36,058 nt of DNA, taken from assembly GCA_024277285.1 (NCBI GenBank), contig JAJRVM010000230.1, positions 1-36,058 of the forward strand, written 5' to 3'. The notes beneath the pieces were generated by a model, which had not been told where the DNA came from, made no database searches, and saw only the letters and a list, made by a program, of their open reading frames with translations. This stretch comes from Planctomycetota bacterium. GTDB lineage: Bacteria; Planctomycetota; Planctomycetia; Pirellulales; Pirellulaceae. Made by a program: the position numbers and the translations under genes. Shown here one piece after another: positions 1 to 9,500 of this stretch (positions are counted from its first letter, which is position 1; every line of letters starts with the position of its first letter).

Positions 1-200
1 CGGCGGCGGGGAGGGAAGTGGGGCCGTGTATGTGGGGGATGGGACGCCACGGGTAGCCTACCAATCCTCTTCACCCACCGCACAAGGCGATGGGGGTCGA
101 CCAATGGAAAATGCACTCGAGTGCACGTCCCACTTCAGATGGCTAAACAGTTACATCGGAATAAGACGCACGGTGAAGTGCCTTCCGATCGGGCAGCTGT
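1..200. other. Short non-coding flank downstream of the first operon
   Basis: No credible gene is seen here. The stretch lies just beyond the stop codon of the minus-strand operon. It holds a perfect 14-bp palindrome at 112-125 (TGCACTCGAGTGCA), which could be a protein-binding site or a weak 3' hairpin. No T-run follows it on the operon's strand, so it is not a classical intrinsic terminator. Confidence 0.4.
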
Positions 201-2096
201 TCACCTATCTTTGCCAGTCGAATCACGTTGCTGCCGGATCACATGCAATTGGTCAACCGCAGGGTTCGTGATCGTTTGATTCTCGCCTCCTGGCCAATGG
301 ATCACCACCTTGTCGACCGACGGTGCATCTCCCAAGCCAACGGTCACCGTCAACTCGGACTGCGACAGGTATCCTCGCGTGCGCATCACCTGGCGCGGGT
401 AAACCTGGTCGCCAACATGTACCTCAATCAACGCACCCAGCGCGTCACGATTACACTGCGTACCCTGCAATTGAAACTTGATCCAATGATGTCCCAGCAA
501 CTGATCGTTGCGCAGCAACCTCGGCGCCCGGCCACTGGCTGTAATCAGCAGATCCAGATCACCATCGCCGTCCAAATCACCGAAGGCCGAACCACGTCCC
601 ACCATCGGCCTATGTAGATCAAGTCCACACTTGTCGCTTGGCACGCGCACAAACTCGGGCTCTCGCCCGACGCCACCGTTCCAAAACAGCTGCGGTGGTT
701 GCTCATACCGCTGGCTTTGCTGGACCTTTTGAACCTCTTCTTCCAAATGGCCATTGGCAGCCAGCAGATCAAGGCGCCCGTCTAGATCATAGTCGAAGAA
801 GAAAACCCCGAAGGTCAATTCCAGCCTGGTTGGTGGACCCAGCCCCGTAGCGATCGATGCGTCGACAAACTGCATCGGATCGTCGACGGAGACGTAGAGT
901 GCCGTCATTTCATTGGCAAAGTTCCCGATCGCCACGCCCATTGTCGAGTCGTTCCGAAAATGAGCGGCATCGATTCCCATCGCCCCTCGCGCATGCCCCA
1001 TACTGTCAAAGGCAATACCGGTCAGCGCGCCGACCTCGCGAAACCGCTTGCCCCGCTCGTTGTGGAACACGAAGTTCTGCACCGTATCGTTCGCAATCAC
1101 AACGTCCACCCATCCGTCCTGATCCAAATCGACTGGAGCGATCCCCAGTGCTTTAGCCATCGGCACTCCCGTTGCTGGGTTGGCAATCTGGACGCCGATT
1201 TGCTTCGAAACATCGGCAAAGCGCCCATCCCCTTCATTGTGGTAGACGTATGCAAACGCGCCTCCGAACGCCAGCGGAGGTCCATAAGCGCGGGTCGAAC
1301 CGTCGAGCGAAAAGTGCTGCGTAAGGTCGATTTCGCGTGACCAGCGAATATAGTTGCAGACGAATAGATCGAGCCGCCCGTCGTTGTCGTAGTCCAACCA
1401 GGTACATCCGCTGCTCCACTGCTGCGAGTCACCCGCAACTCCCGCCGCATCGGCAACTTCCACAAAGGGGTTGCGATCGTTTCGAAACAACCGGTTCGCA
1501 CCGACGGCAGTAACGAACAAGTCTCGATCACCGTCGTTATCAAAATCGCCGACCGCGACTCCCATGCCGTAGAAAGGGACGGCTAATCCAACCGATTGCG
1601 TCACATCGGTGAAGCTCCAATCGCCCTGATTTTCGTATAGCACCATGGTTGCCGCCGGCTCCGAGACAGCACTGGCCTTACGGTTTTCGGCATCCGACAC
1701 AGCCGCAGAATCCGCGGGCCAACGCATGGAATTGATCAGCAAAATATCCAGGTCGCCATCGTCGTCGTAATCGAACAGCGCACAGCCTCCCCCCATCGTT
1801 TCGGGAAGCAGTTTGTCGCCCCTCGCACCGTTCTCGTGCACGAATGTAATCCCGGCTTTGGCTGTGACATCGGCAAACAGAGCCGTCGGAATCTCCGCGT
1901 CGGGCGTATCGCGTGTTTCGGGCAGATTCAACTTCGTCAGCTTGGTCACTTCGCGTGTTTCGGGCAGATTGAGCCACACGGCGGCAACGACGACCAGCAG
2001 CGTCAGCAGACCAATCGCGATCAAGGATCGACGAAACGCTCGATTCACGCGCTGGTCACGCCGACTCACATGCTTTGGATTCGCTCCTTTCGTCAT
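201..2096 (-). CDS. FG-GAP/VCBS repeat protein with C-terminal ASPIC/UnbV domain (CRTAC1-like)
   Basis: This 631-aa protein is probably membrane-anchored and faces outside the cytoplasm. A basic N-terminus is followed by one hydrophobic segment (about residues 24-42). Six Asp-rich calcium-binding loops of the DxDxDGxxD type follow (for example DYDDDGDLD, DFDNDGDRD, DYDNDGRLD, DLDGDGDLD), typical of FG-GAP/VCBS blades of a beta-propeller. The last ~90 residues (EVHVGDQVYPRQV, GLGDAPSVDKVVIHWPGG) match the ASPIC/UnbV domain. It is the last gene of the operon: its ATG overlaps the TGA of the upstream cytochrome gene (ATGA), with a near-ideal GGAGGT five bases before the start, so translational coupling is likely. 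A 20-bp direct repeat (1909-1928, 1951-1970) duplicates LNLPETR just after the membrane segment. The exact role of UnbV proteins is not established; surface or carrier functions are inferred. Confidence 0.9.
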   Translation of the reverse strand: MTKGANPKHVSRRDQRVNRAFRRSLIAIGLLTLLVVVAAVWLNLPETREVTKLTKLNLPETRDTPDAEIPTALFADVTAKAGITFVHENGARGDKLLPETMGGGCALFDYDDDGDLDILLINSMRWPADSAAVSDAENRKASAVSEPAATMVLYENQGDWSFTDVTQSVGLAVPFYGMGVAVGDFDNDGDRDLFVTAVGANRLFRNDRNPFVEVADAAGVAGDSQQWSSGCTWLDYDNDGRLDLFVCNYIRWSREIDLTQHFSLDGSTRAYGPPLAFGGAFAYVYHNEGDGRFADVSKQIGVQIANPATGVPMAKALGIAPVDLDQDGWVDVVIANDTVQNFVFHNERGKRFREVGALTGIAFDSMGHARGAMGIDAAHFRNDSTMGVAIGNFANEMTALYVSVDDPMQFVDASIATGLGPPTRLELTFGVFFFDYDLDGRLDLLAANGHLEEEVQKVQQSQRYEQPPQLFWNGGVGREPEFVRVPSDKCGLDLHRPMVGRGSAFGDLDGDGDLDLLITASGRAPRLLRNDQLLGHHWIKFQLQGTQCNRDALGALIEVHVGDQVYPRQVMRTRGYLSQSELTVTVGLGDAPSVDKVVIHWPGGENQTITNPAVDQLHVIRQQRDSTGKDR

Positions 2097-4978
2097 CGCG
2101 CACCTCCCGCCGATTCGATCGGAGCGGTAACCTGGTCAGTTGCTTCCCCGTCGTGCCGATTCAACGAATAGATCACCAACGCTTCGGCCGCATGATTGGC
2201 CGCCGGATAGCGCTGGCGTGCCAACCGGATGGCCCGATCGCGCGCGTTATCATCGACCTTATAACGTTGATGCAACTTGCGGTGCTCGTCTGCTCTGTCA
2301 GGCTGGTCCAACTGCGTATAGATCAACGCCAAATTGTAGTGGGCTGTGACATTCTCCGAATCGAGTGCCAACGTCTTTTCGAATTGTCCGACCGCAAGCC
2401 TGAGTAACTGTTGCCGTTGCTGATGCTTGCTGCTCCCGACCATCTGCTGAGCACGAAAGAACCGCGTCAGCCCCAATTCGTTGATCACCTCGTAGTCGCG
2501 ACTGAAGTCAAATCCGCGCCGCATCATCTCGGGCGTCCGGTCTTCGAGCACACTGCGCAGGTCCCTTTCAGCGGCCGTCAAATGCCCTTGCTCGCGATTG
2601 ACCAGCCCGCTGAGCCATGCCACAGTCCAAGGCGGGGCAGGGGGGGCCTTGAAACGTGCCGCACGGCGTAACGCGCCAACCGCTTCGTCCAGTCGTCCTT
2701 CCCGATAGAAAACGCGTGCTAGATTCAATGGACCGTCGTAACGACCCAACTTCTCGACCTCAACAAACGCGTCCGCCGCCTGACGCAACTCGGCCTTGCC
2801 CTTCAGCAGCATTCCGATCCCATAATCATTCCAGCGTTGCCATGGGGGAATAGCGCGCGGTGGATTGTCCACTTTCGCGGCAGCTCCTTCCACGGGGAAC
2901 ACCAACTCGTCCTCAGCCAACACGGTTACCGGCAATTCGTTCCGATAAGGTTGGCCATCCACCTGCCCGCGCAAGGGAGCCATCCCTTTATGCGTCATAC
3001 TGGCGACGAATTCCATATATTCAGTGTCAAATTTACGGTACTTCAGTTGCAATGTGACGCGAATCGGTTCTGTGACGTCCGCCGGCACCCGCAGTGCATA
3101 ATGCACGGTTTGGCCAGCACCCGGAGGAATCTGGTGATTGTACAGCGGCACGAAAATATCCTGACCGTTGCGCCGAGCGATTCGATTGCCATCCTTGTCG
3201 AGCATGAAGATGTTCACGAAATGTGCCCATCGATCGACTACCCTGCGTCGGTCCATACCGCCACTCTGTCCCAGCACTCGATCGCCACTGGTCACTTTCA
3301 CCTCCAACCAAATCTCATTGGAATCGGTCGTCCCCTGCGTGAACAGATGCCCCAGCTTCAAAGTCCGAATCACCGTTTCCAACAAGTACGTGCTGCCCGG
3401 CTTCAACACCGGCACCGCGGGCCGCAGTGGCGCGTGCAGTTCGCCCTCGATTGTGCCACTCTCCCGCACGCCAAAGATGTCAACCCGCATGCATTCGCGT
3501 AAGAATTCCTGGTGAGCGGCAACCGCTTCGTCCATATTGTGGAGCCAGGTGATGGCGGTGTTGGCACCGACAAACAAATGGTTGTGGATCGACGGTTTTT
3601 CGGCATCAGCGAACTGCTTCGCGCCGAAATCGGTCGACTCCTTCAGCGGCATGTGGCAATTATTGCAATTCGCCTCCGCTTTTTCCGGATAGTAAAAGCT
3701 GCGCGCGCCAACTCCCGACACCCCACTCAACAGATAGTTGTCATAGTGATTCTGACCGCGCAGGAATTTTTTATAGTGAGTGACCTCCCACGGCAAGTGG
3801 ACTTTGTGACAGGCCGAGCAGAACTCGGCCGTCTTATGAAACGGTTTCAAGAACTGCTGCTTGTGAAACGATGGCTTCGCCTTGACCAACGTGTTATTGA
3901 TGAACTGGAGCACACGGTTTTCGCTGTACGCAAACGGGTAATGCAACGGTTCTTCAATCACATAGTCGGCATTACCCCGCGTGCTGTTGATATGGGTAAT
4001 GGCATGGCATGCGGTGCAACTGATACCCACCTTGCCAGTCGGGTCATTGATCAGGTCGTAATCGGGATCATCGAATTGACCGCTGAAGAAAGGCACCGGA
4101 TCGTGGCACCCAGCACACCAACGTCCCGCCTTGACGTTGCCGTCGCGTTTCATCAACACTTCACGCGTCTCGAGAATCGTCGCCAAATAGGCCGGGTTGT
4201 TGAACGAGCTTAGATGATGCTGACTCTGCAACCAGTCGCGATGCGCGTCTTCATGGCACTTCTTGCAGTAGTCATCCATCATCAGAGAACGGGCCGAGAT
4301 CAACTTGCCGTTCTGCGTGCGGGCCAACGAAGGCTCGAAGTACTGTTCGCCCTCGGCCGGCGCTTCGGCATACCAGTCGCGCGGATCCTGGGATTGCAGA
4401 AAGACCATCACCAAGACGATCGCGGCAACCGAACCAGCGTAGGCGATGCCGATCCGCCATCGAATACGCCGGCCCGCAAGTCGATGCAGCCAGTAGAGCC
4501 AGAGTCCGAACAGTGGCAGAACCACGTGCAACCAATAGACAACCGCCCGAGTGATGGGCGCCTTAAGTTCAAAGAGCCCTTCAATGCGAACCAAGAGTAC
4601 ACCGGTAATCAACACCGCCAACGCCACGTAGAACAACGCGTAGCCGAATTGGACCGCCTTGCGGTTGCGCCGCTTGCGCGCCAACCATAAATGGACGAGT
4701 GCAAAGCCCCAGAACGGCAGGATCAAGATCAAACCCAACAGGACATGGAGCAGGAACATGATCAGATAGAAACTGTTCTGATACGTCAGCCCCTCGCCCC
4801 ACCGACCACTAACCCATTCTAGACACGTGATTGCCGCCAAGTACAGTGAATTGGCTCCCAGCAGCGCGACCATCGCCAACACGATATAGAAGAGTACTTT
4901 CAGTCGCGGGCCCAGCACGCGGCGGTGCCTCTTTCGCCACGCGGGTGACACATCACTTGCTCGCTCATGTTCCGACAT
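2093..4978 (-). CDS. Membrane multiheme cytochrome c (five CXXCH) with C-terminal TPR region
   Basis: This 961-aa protein is predicted to carry electrons across or out of the membrane. The first ~195 residues contain about five hydrophobic segments (roughly 26-50, 70-98, 110-131, 143-166, 178-194). Histidines 78, 96, 151 and 165 lie inside or at the edges of the second and fourth. A soluble part follows with five haem-c motifs: CKKCH (238), CAGCH (288), CTACH (321), CSACH (387) and CNNCH (438). The arrangement resembles cytochrome c554-type multiheme proteins. A beta-rich middle precedes TPR-like helices from about 730 to 930. It starts 15 bp after the upstream gene, with AGGG eight bases before the ATG, and overlaps the next gene by 4 bp. 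It is the only redox protein in the operon, so it probably gives the operon its job. Electron donor and acceptor cannot be read from the sequence. Confidence 0.9.
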   Translation of the reverse strand: MSEHERASDVSPAWRKRHRRVLGPRLKVLFYIVLAMVALLGANSLYLAAITCLEWVSGRWGEGLTYQNSFYLIMFLLHVLLGLILILPFWGFALVHLWLARKRRNRKAVQFGYALFYVALAVLITGVLLVRIEGLFELKAPITRAVVYWLHVVLPLFGLWLYWLHRLAGRRIRWRIGIAYAGSVAAIVLVMVFLQSQDPRDWYAEAPAEGEQYFEPSLARTQNGKLISARSLMMDDYCKKCHEDAHRDWLQSQHHLSSFNNPAYLATILETREVLMKRDGNVKAGRWCAGCHDPVPFFSGQFDDPDYDLINDPTGKVGISCTACHAITHINSTRGNADYVIEEPLHYPFAYSENRVLQFINNTLVKAKPSFHKQQFLKPFHKTAEFCSACHKVHLPWEVTHYKKFLRGQNHYDNYLLSGVSGVGARSFYYPEKAEANCNNCHMPLKESTDFGAKQFADAEKPSIHNHLFVGANTAITWLHNMDEAVAAHQEFLRECMRVDIFGVRESGTIEGELHAPLRPAVPVLKPGSTYLLETVIRTLKLGHLFTQGTTDSNEIWLEVKVTSGDRVLGQSGGMDRRRVVDRWAHFVNIFMLDKDGNRIARRNGQDIFVPLYNHQIPPGAGQTVHYALRVPADVTEPIRVTLQLKYRKFDTEYMEFVASMTHKGMAPLRGQVDGQPYRNELPVTVLAEDELVFPVEGAAAKVDNPPRAIPPWQRWNDYGIGMLLKGKAELRQAADAFVEVEKLGRYDGPLNLARVFYREGRLDEAVGALRRAARFKAPPAPPWTVAWLSGLVNREQGHLTAAERDLRSVLEDRTPEMMRRGFDFSRDYEVINELGLTRFFRAQQMVGSSKHQQRQQLLRLAVGQFEKTLALDSENVTAHYNLALIYTQLDQPDRADEHRKLHQRYKVDDNARDRAIRLARQRYPAANHAAEALVIYSLNRHDGEATDQVTAPIESAGGAR

Positions 4979-4993
4979 AGTTCGCCCTATTAA

Positions 4994-7900
4994 TCACCTG
5001 TAGATCTGCGGCTCGGTCATGGGCTTGGGGCCCAAGAGTAATTGTCGCCAGAACGCGCGCGGATCTTGCGCGCGCGTCTGGTATCGCCGCAAGTAGTCTT
5101 GGTACGCCGGGCCTCCCGGAGCTGTCGCATCGGGATCGAACGGATAGCTTTTCATGGCACGGAATGGCAGCGGTTCTACCGTCTGACCGTAGATTGTGTT
5201 CAAATCCGCGTCCTTGTCCCAGCCGACACTGTGCAGGAAAAAGTCCCTTTTCCAGCCGACCGGGAGCGGTTGTTGAGGCACGGCAAATCGGACGGTCATT
5301 GCGTCTCCCGCCCCCAAGACGACCATCATGTCATCGGCGTCGGAAACCAATTCGTCAACCGCCCCGTAGCGTGTGAACTTGCCGCGCATGGGCGGCCAGG
5401 CCGGAGTACGCCGCACTTGGTTATAGTCGTACATCTGCGGTGCTTCGTCGGGCCGCGGTATCTCGACCGAGCAACCGCGAAAAGCCAAGTCAGCCGACTC
5501 GAGCGTCAACGGCGTCTGCCGCACTGCCACCGCCGGCTCGTCCACCGTGAAAAATGCTTCGTCCCAATAGATTTCGGCCGTTGTCGCGATGCGGACCCGA
5601 TAGTCTGTCGTCAAGAACGCCTTCGACAGATCGATGGCAATGGTCTTCGTCTTCCCACCGGGGAATCCCATATAGGCAATTGTCTCGTGCCATTGTCCGT
5701 TCGCATCGGGAACCAACACGTAAGGCATCCGCGGCCCGTCGGTTTCGGGGTCTTGGGCGAATGCCACGTTCAACGACGTGTCGGTGGGCAAGATCCAGCC
5801 GGTCAGCATCAGCGTGATTTGCTTCGGATCGTCAAGTTTCCCCAGGTCCAGTTCGATATAGTGCTCTGGCGTAAATCCTTGGCGAATTCGTCTATCAAAG
5901 GCCTTGACGAAATCGCCGTCACGTCGACTCAACTTCGGCAGCAGATCGCGTCCCTTCTGGTCGACCGCCTTGACCGGGTAGCGGCGGCGGCGAACCGTGT
6001 GCACCTTCAACTCAGCAATTTCACCAGGTCCCACTTTTTCGTTTGAATAGACCTCGACGTCAGCCGGATGATCGATCGCGATCAGCTGTACTTTGTCAAA
6101 GTATCCCGCCTCCCACAATTCTTCGGTCAGCATGACCCAGTACGATCCATCGCGCGGTGTCAGCCGCTCCCCCGGAATCAACAAGTATTCCCAACTGCGT
6201 GTCGGTGCAACGGTCCCCGCCGGAGTCTGCATACCGATCGGCGCAGCCCAAAGGCAATCGGTAAAGAACGAAAACTGACCGTTGGCCATCGTATAGACAT
6301 AGGGGCACGATCCCTTCAGTGCCATCGGCTCGCACACCGCCACGTTGCCCGCCTGATCGACGATGTCCTGCGGAATACCATTGGTCCAGACGATCCGCAA
6401 TTGCTCGGCCTTCTTCTGTGCACCGAGCCCAAAATGGATCGGACCTGCATTGACCACTTGCGCCTGGTACCAACCTCCCACGCGCAATTCCACCAAGCTG
6501 CCAACGGCATGATGATTGCAACGGCCTTTATTGTCCGAACGCCCCAGCGGATAAAGTGTGATCCAGGCATTCTCGGTGCCCCCTTCGTTACTCAGGACCG
6601 ATAGGCCCGTATCGGTCGCCACCACGAGATCTTGATCGCCGTCGCGATCCAAGTCGATACAGGCAACAGTATTGACCGTCCCGGCCAAATCACCCGTTAC
6701 AACAGCAGCCTTCGCATAGGTCGCCTTCGGCCCGCCGCGCCACACACTCAGGCCATGATCACCCCAAACGGCCGCGTCGCGGAACCCGTCGTTGTCGAAG
6801 TCCCATACCAAGGCACCCGTTGCACTCTCGTTGGTCACTTGCACAGCCCGCAAGTAATTTACGATTCCCGAACGAGGCGTCGCCGTAAGGTACAACTGCA
6901 CTCCTTTTGCCCCGGCCGACAGCAAATCCCACGACACGTTACCGTCCGCTTCCAAGAGCGCCAGCTGTTCGGGTTGATTGAGTTCGGAATATTTGGCATC
7001 GAATGCCGTCCATCGGAATTCGCCGTGACGCATGTTTTCCATATAGCCGGCCAGTTTTCCGTTCGGCGCACCGACCACGATATCGATATCAGCGTCCCGA
7101 TCCCAGTCGACTGCCACCATGGTCGAAAGAGGGGTATCGGCCGGTGGCATCTGCGAAAACTCACTCGTATTCGTAAACGCCATTTTCGCGCCTGCTTGCC
7201 ATGTCGTCAGTCCCTGAGCGGATGAAAACGCCACGTCCAAATCGCCATCGTGGTCCAGATCCAACAATACGCCCGTGGTCACTTTCGTCAGTTTCTTCAG
7301 CGAATCGTTTTCCACGACCACCAGTCTTGCGTCGTTTCCTTCCGCATCGGTTTCGTTGCGCACGACCAGCACACCGTCGGCGCCGTAGACAATGATGTCA
7401 GGATCGGCATCGTGACAAACATCGGTCGCCGATACAACGCGATCGAAGCGCGCGTTGCTGTCTCCCTCCTCACCATTTTCAGAGGGTGCCGAAAGCGACT
7501 TATGCCGATCACGATCCAAGTCGGCTGCCAGCAAACCGGTCATGCCGGCCGGCAGGTCGAGCGCCGCCAACTCCGTCCAGGCGGAACGGGGCTCGGTACG
7601 CCCCAACAGACGCAGCTTGCCCGGCTGCAGCACCAGCATGTCGGGCAGCCCATTCAACGTGAAGTCCATCACGCGTATATCCAAGACGCCGTTAACGCCA
7701 GCCAACACATCGTCCACCGTAACCTGCAACTTGACCGGTGTTGCCTTGTTCCACTTGGGTGTCGGCCGAGCATACTGCGCATAAAACTCTTCGCTGAAAT
7801 CGTACACCACGAACTCCAACGGATGGACCTTGACTCTTGCAATATCGCTCTTGGCAATCTCTTCGGGACGCACCACATTCTGGAGGATCCGGACGCTCAG

Positions 7901-8803
7901 GTTGACACCGCGCCACTGCCCTTCCTTGGCCGCCTTGATCGCCGTGTCGATACGCTCATTCAAGTCGATATCCGCGCGTTGCCGCACTGCGGGAACCAAC
8001 GGCCTGAAGACCTCCTTGGCGGCTGTCAGTGTCTTTACAATGGCCGTATCTTCGGTCGCCACCTGCATCCTTAACAGTTCCGTGATCAGATACATGTTGC
8101 GCGGCCGCAAGGCGTAGGCGTGCTGCAACGCATCTTTGGCAAGCGGATGTGGCTGCTGGACCGTACGATCGGTCGCGGCCTCCCTAAGGGCAAACCAAAA
8201 CACCGGGTTGTCGGGTTCCAACTCAGTCGCTTTCTGTAACTGAGCGATCGCCTTGGCCCGCGCTCCCTCGGTGATCGCCGTCGGGTTGGCCGGGTCCGGG
8301 CACAGTGTGACCTTCGCCGCCAACCAATGCGCGACCGCCGAGTTGGGCTCCATGTCGAGGAACTGATTCGCCGCGGCGCGGGCTAGGTCGCGCGCTTGTG
8401 ATACATTTCCCTGAGTGTTTTGCAGGAGCAGCAAACGAGTGACGGCAAGATTCTGGACCGGTAACCGCTCGTCCGGCAACTGCGCGGCCAACTTCTCAAA
8501 GCCCTCCGCAGCAACATCGATACCGCGAACACTCGCGCCGTTAATCCGGACTTCACTCGGCCCGTTCTCCAAATGCCCGATCGATTCGTCCTTCAACGCA
8601 ATCGCCTGCAAAACTTGTTCGGGCGTCAGCTTGGGCACCGACGCGGTCGTCGTCTCCGCCTTGGCTGGCGCCTCGTCCGGTCCCTTGCCATCTTCGCGCT
8701 GTTGGCGAACAAAAAACCCAACACCGCAGCCTACGATCATCATCGTCAAGAATAAGGCTACGCGTCTTGTCCGCCGGGCCCCAGCCTTCGCATCGTCGTT
8801 CAT
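4994..8803 (-). CDS. Large TPR / FG-GAP / ASPIC-UnbV surface protein
   Basis: This 1269-aa protein is the first gene of the operon. The ATG at 8803 is chosen because it leaves a short basic N-terminus followed directly by a membrane or signal segment (ALFLTMMIVGCGVGFFV, about 16-32); extending to 8890 adds only translated AT-rich repeat. Residues ~55-300 are alpha-helical with TPR character. From about 400 to 740 there are several Asp-rich calcium loops (LDLDHDGDLD, DWDRDADID, DFDNDGFRD, DLDRDGDQD) of FG-GAP/VCBS blades. A UnbV-like stretch follows (about 750-830, HFGLGAQKKAEQLRIVW). The C-terminal ~450 residues form a beta-rich region with the motif HSVGWDKDADLNT near the end. This architecture is known from large UnbV proteins of planctomycetes and related bacteria. 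Location is inferred to be extracytoplasmic. Function is unknown, but it is co-transcribed with the pentaheme cytochrome. Confidence 0.88.
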   Translation of the reverse strand: MNDDAKAGARRTRRVALFLTMMIVGCGVGFFVRQQREDGKGPDEAPAKAETTTASVPKLTPEQVLQAIALKDESIGHLENGPSEVRINGASVRGIDVAAEGFEKLAAQLPDERLPVQNLAVTRLLLLQNTQGNVSQARDLARAAANQFLDMEPNSAVAHWLAAKVTLCPDPANPTAITEGARAKAIAQLQKATELEPDNPVFWFALREAATDRTVQQPHPLAKDALQHAYALRPRNMYLITELLRMQVATEDTAIVKTLTAAKEVFRPLVPAVRQRADIDLNERIDTAIKAAKEGQWRGVNLSVRILQNVVRPEEIAKSDIARVKVHPLEFVVYDFSEEFYAQYARPTPKWNKATPVKLQVTVDDVLAGVNGVLDIRVMDFTLNGLPDMLVLQPGKLRLLGRTEPRSAWTELAALDLPAGMTGLLAADLDRDRHKSLSAPSENGEEGDSNARFDRVVSATDVCHDADPDIIVYGADGVLVVRNETDAEGNDARLVVVENDSLKKLTKVTTGVLLDLDHDGDLDVAFSSAQGLTTWQAGAKMAFTNTSEFSQMPPADTPLSTMVAVDWDRDADIDIVVGAPNGKLAGYMENMRHGEFRWTAFDAKYSELNQPEQLALLEADGNVSWDLLSAGAKGVQLYLTATPRSGIVNYLRAVQVTNESATGALVWDFDNDGFRDAAVWGDHGLSVWRGGPKATYAKAAVVTGDLAGTVNTVACIDLDRDGDQDLVVATDTGLSVLSNEGGTENAWITLYPLGRSDNKGRCNHHAVGSLVELRVGGWYQAQVVNAGPIHFGLGAQKKAEQLRIVWTNGIPQDIVDQAGNVAVCEPMALKGSCPYVYTMANGQFSFFTDCLWAAPIGMQTPAGTVAPTRSWEYLLIPGERLTPRDGSYWVMLTEELWEAGYFDKVQLIAIDHPADVEVYSNEKVGPGEIAELKVHTVRRRRYPVKAVDQKGRDLLPKLSRRDGDFVKAFDRRIRQGFTPEHYIELDLGKLDDPKQITLMLTGWILPTDTSLNVAFAQDPETDGPRMPYVLVPDANGQWHETIAYMGFPGGKTKTIAIDLSKAFLTTDYRVRIATTAEIYWDEAFFTVDEPAVAVRQTPLTLESADLAFRGCSVEIPRPDEAPQMYDYNQVRRTPAWPPMRGKFTRYGAVDELVSDADDMMVVLGAGDAMTVRFAVPQQPLPVGWKRDFFLHSVGWDKDADLNTIYGQTVEPLPFRAMKSYPFDPDATAPGGPAYQDYLRRYQTRAQDPRAFWRQLLLGPKPMTEPQIYR

Positions 8804-8815
8804 GTTTCCATAACC

Positions 8816-8839
8816 ATTTTGTAGTTTATTTTGTAGTTT
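8816..8839 (-). repeat. 12-bp perfect tandem repeat in the operon leader
   Basis: On the minus strand AAACTACAAAAT occurs twice in a row, ending 12 bp before the ATG of the 1269-aa gene. It is AT-rich in a GC-rich genome and sits where a leader or promoter-proximal operator would be. It could bind a dimeric regulator or simply be a recent slippage duplication. It also explains the spurious N-terminal KLQNKLQN extension of the open frame. Confidence 0.6.
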
Positions 8840-9469
8840 TGTGTAGGTGAGCAATTTCGCGATGGAAATCGCCAAAACCACAGCTGGCAAAGGCGCCGCC
8901 CGTCATGGCAGTCACCACATTGCAGTCACTACGCAAATCTGTGCACGATTGTGCGGTCCGATCGCGGACAACGGACCTCCTCCCAGGTCGCATCGCAACC
9001 GCAGACCACGCCACACCGGCTCTGCCCCCCACCAGCCCCATCCGGTCCAATCAAAACGCGTGTTCCGCTCGATCAAAACCACCTGCATTGAGCTAAACCG
9101 CTTTACATCAACAGGTTAACGACGTTCGCGGCAGGTGATTCCCGTAGACCAGCCGCCCGGTTGCGTTGCAATGACCAAGGCTTCGCCACTATAGGATCTC
9201 CCCACTATGGATCGCGATTGCCCAGCATCAGGACCGATTCTTCCCATTCACCTGGAAATTGCAAGACGGTGCCCGCTTGTCACCACGCCCGAAGCCCGCA
9301 TCGGTTCATCCCCCCAATAGAAGCTGACTTCTAATCGCACGCTAAACTTTATATGCATTTCGCCGTAAAAAAAGGGAAGGGAGTAGAATGGTCTCTCAGG
9401 CCGTTTGTGCAGATTGATCGATGGCGCCAGTTTCGCGCCACGGTGAATGGCTGAAGGAGCCGTTGTGAG

Positions 9470-9500
9470 GACGCACTGTGGTACGACGCTCCGCGTCGTA
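9470..9500 (+). repeat. REP-like hairpin, copy 1
   Basis: A 12-base tag GACGCACTGTGG is followed by a perfect 7-bp hairpin, TACGACG / CGTCGTA, around the loop CTCCG. Two further copies at 19412-19442 (same strand) and 19502-19532 (opposite strand) keep the tag and the loop but have different stem bases that still pair. Confidence 0.7.

Noticed and set aside
8804..8890. Upstream extension of the 1269-aa protein by 29 residues.
   Set aside because: The extension is a translation of the 12-bp tandem repeat (KLQNKLQN) and would bury the membrane signal; the ATG at 8803 is better placed.
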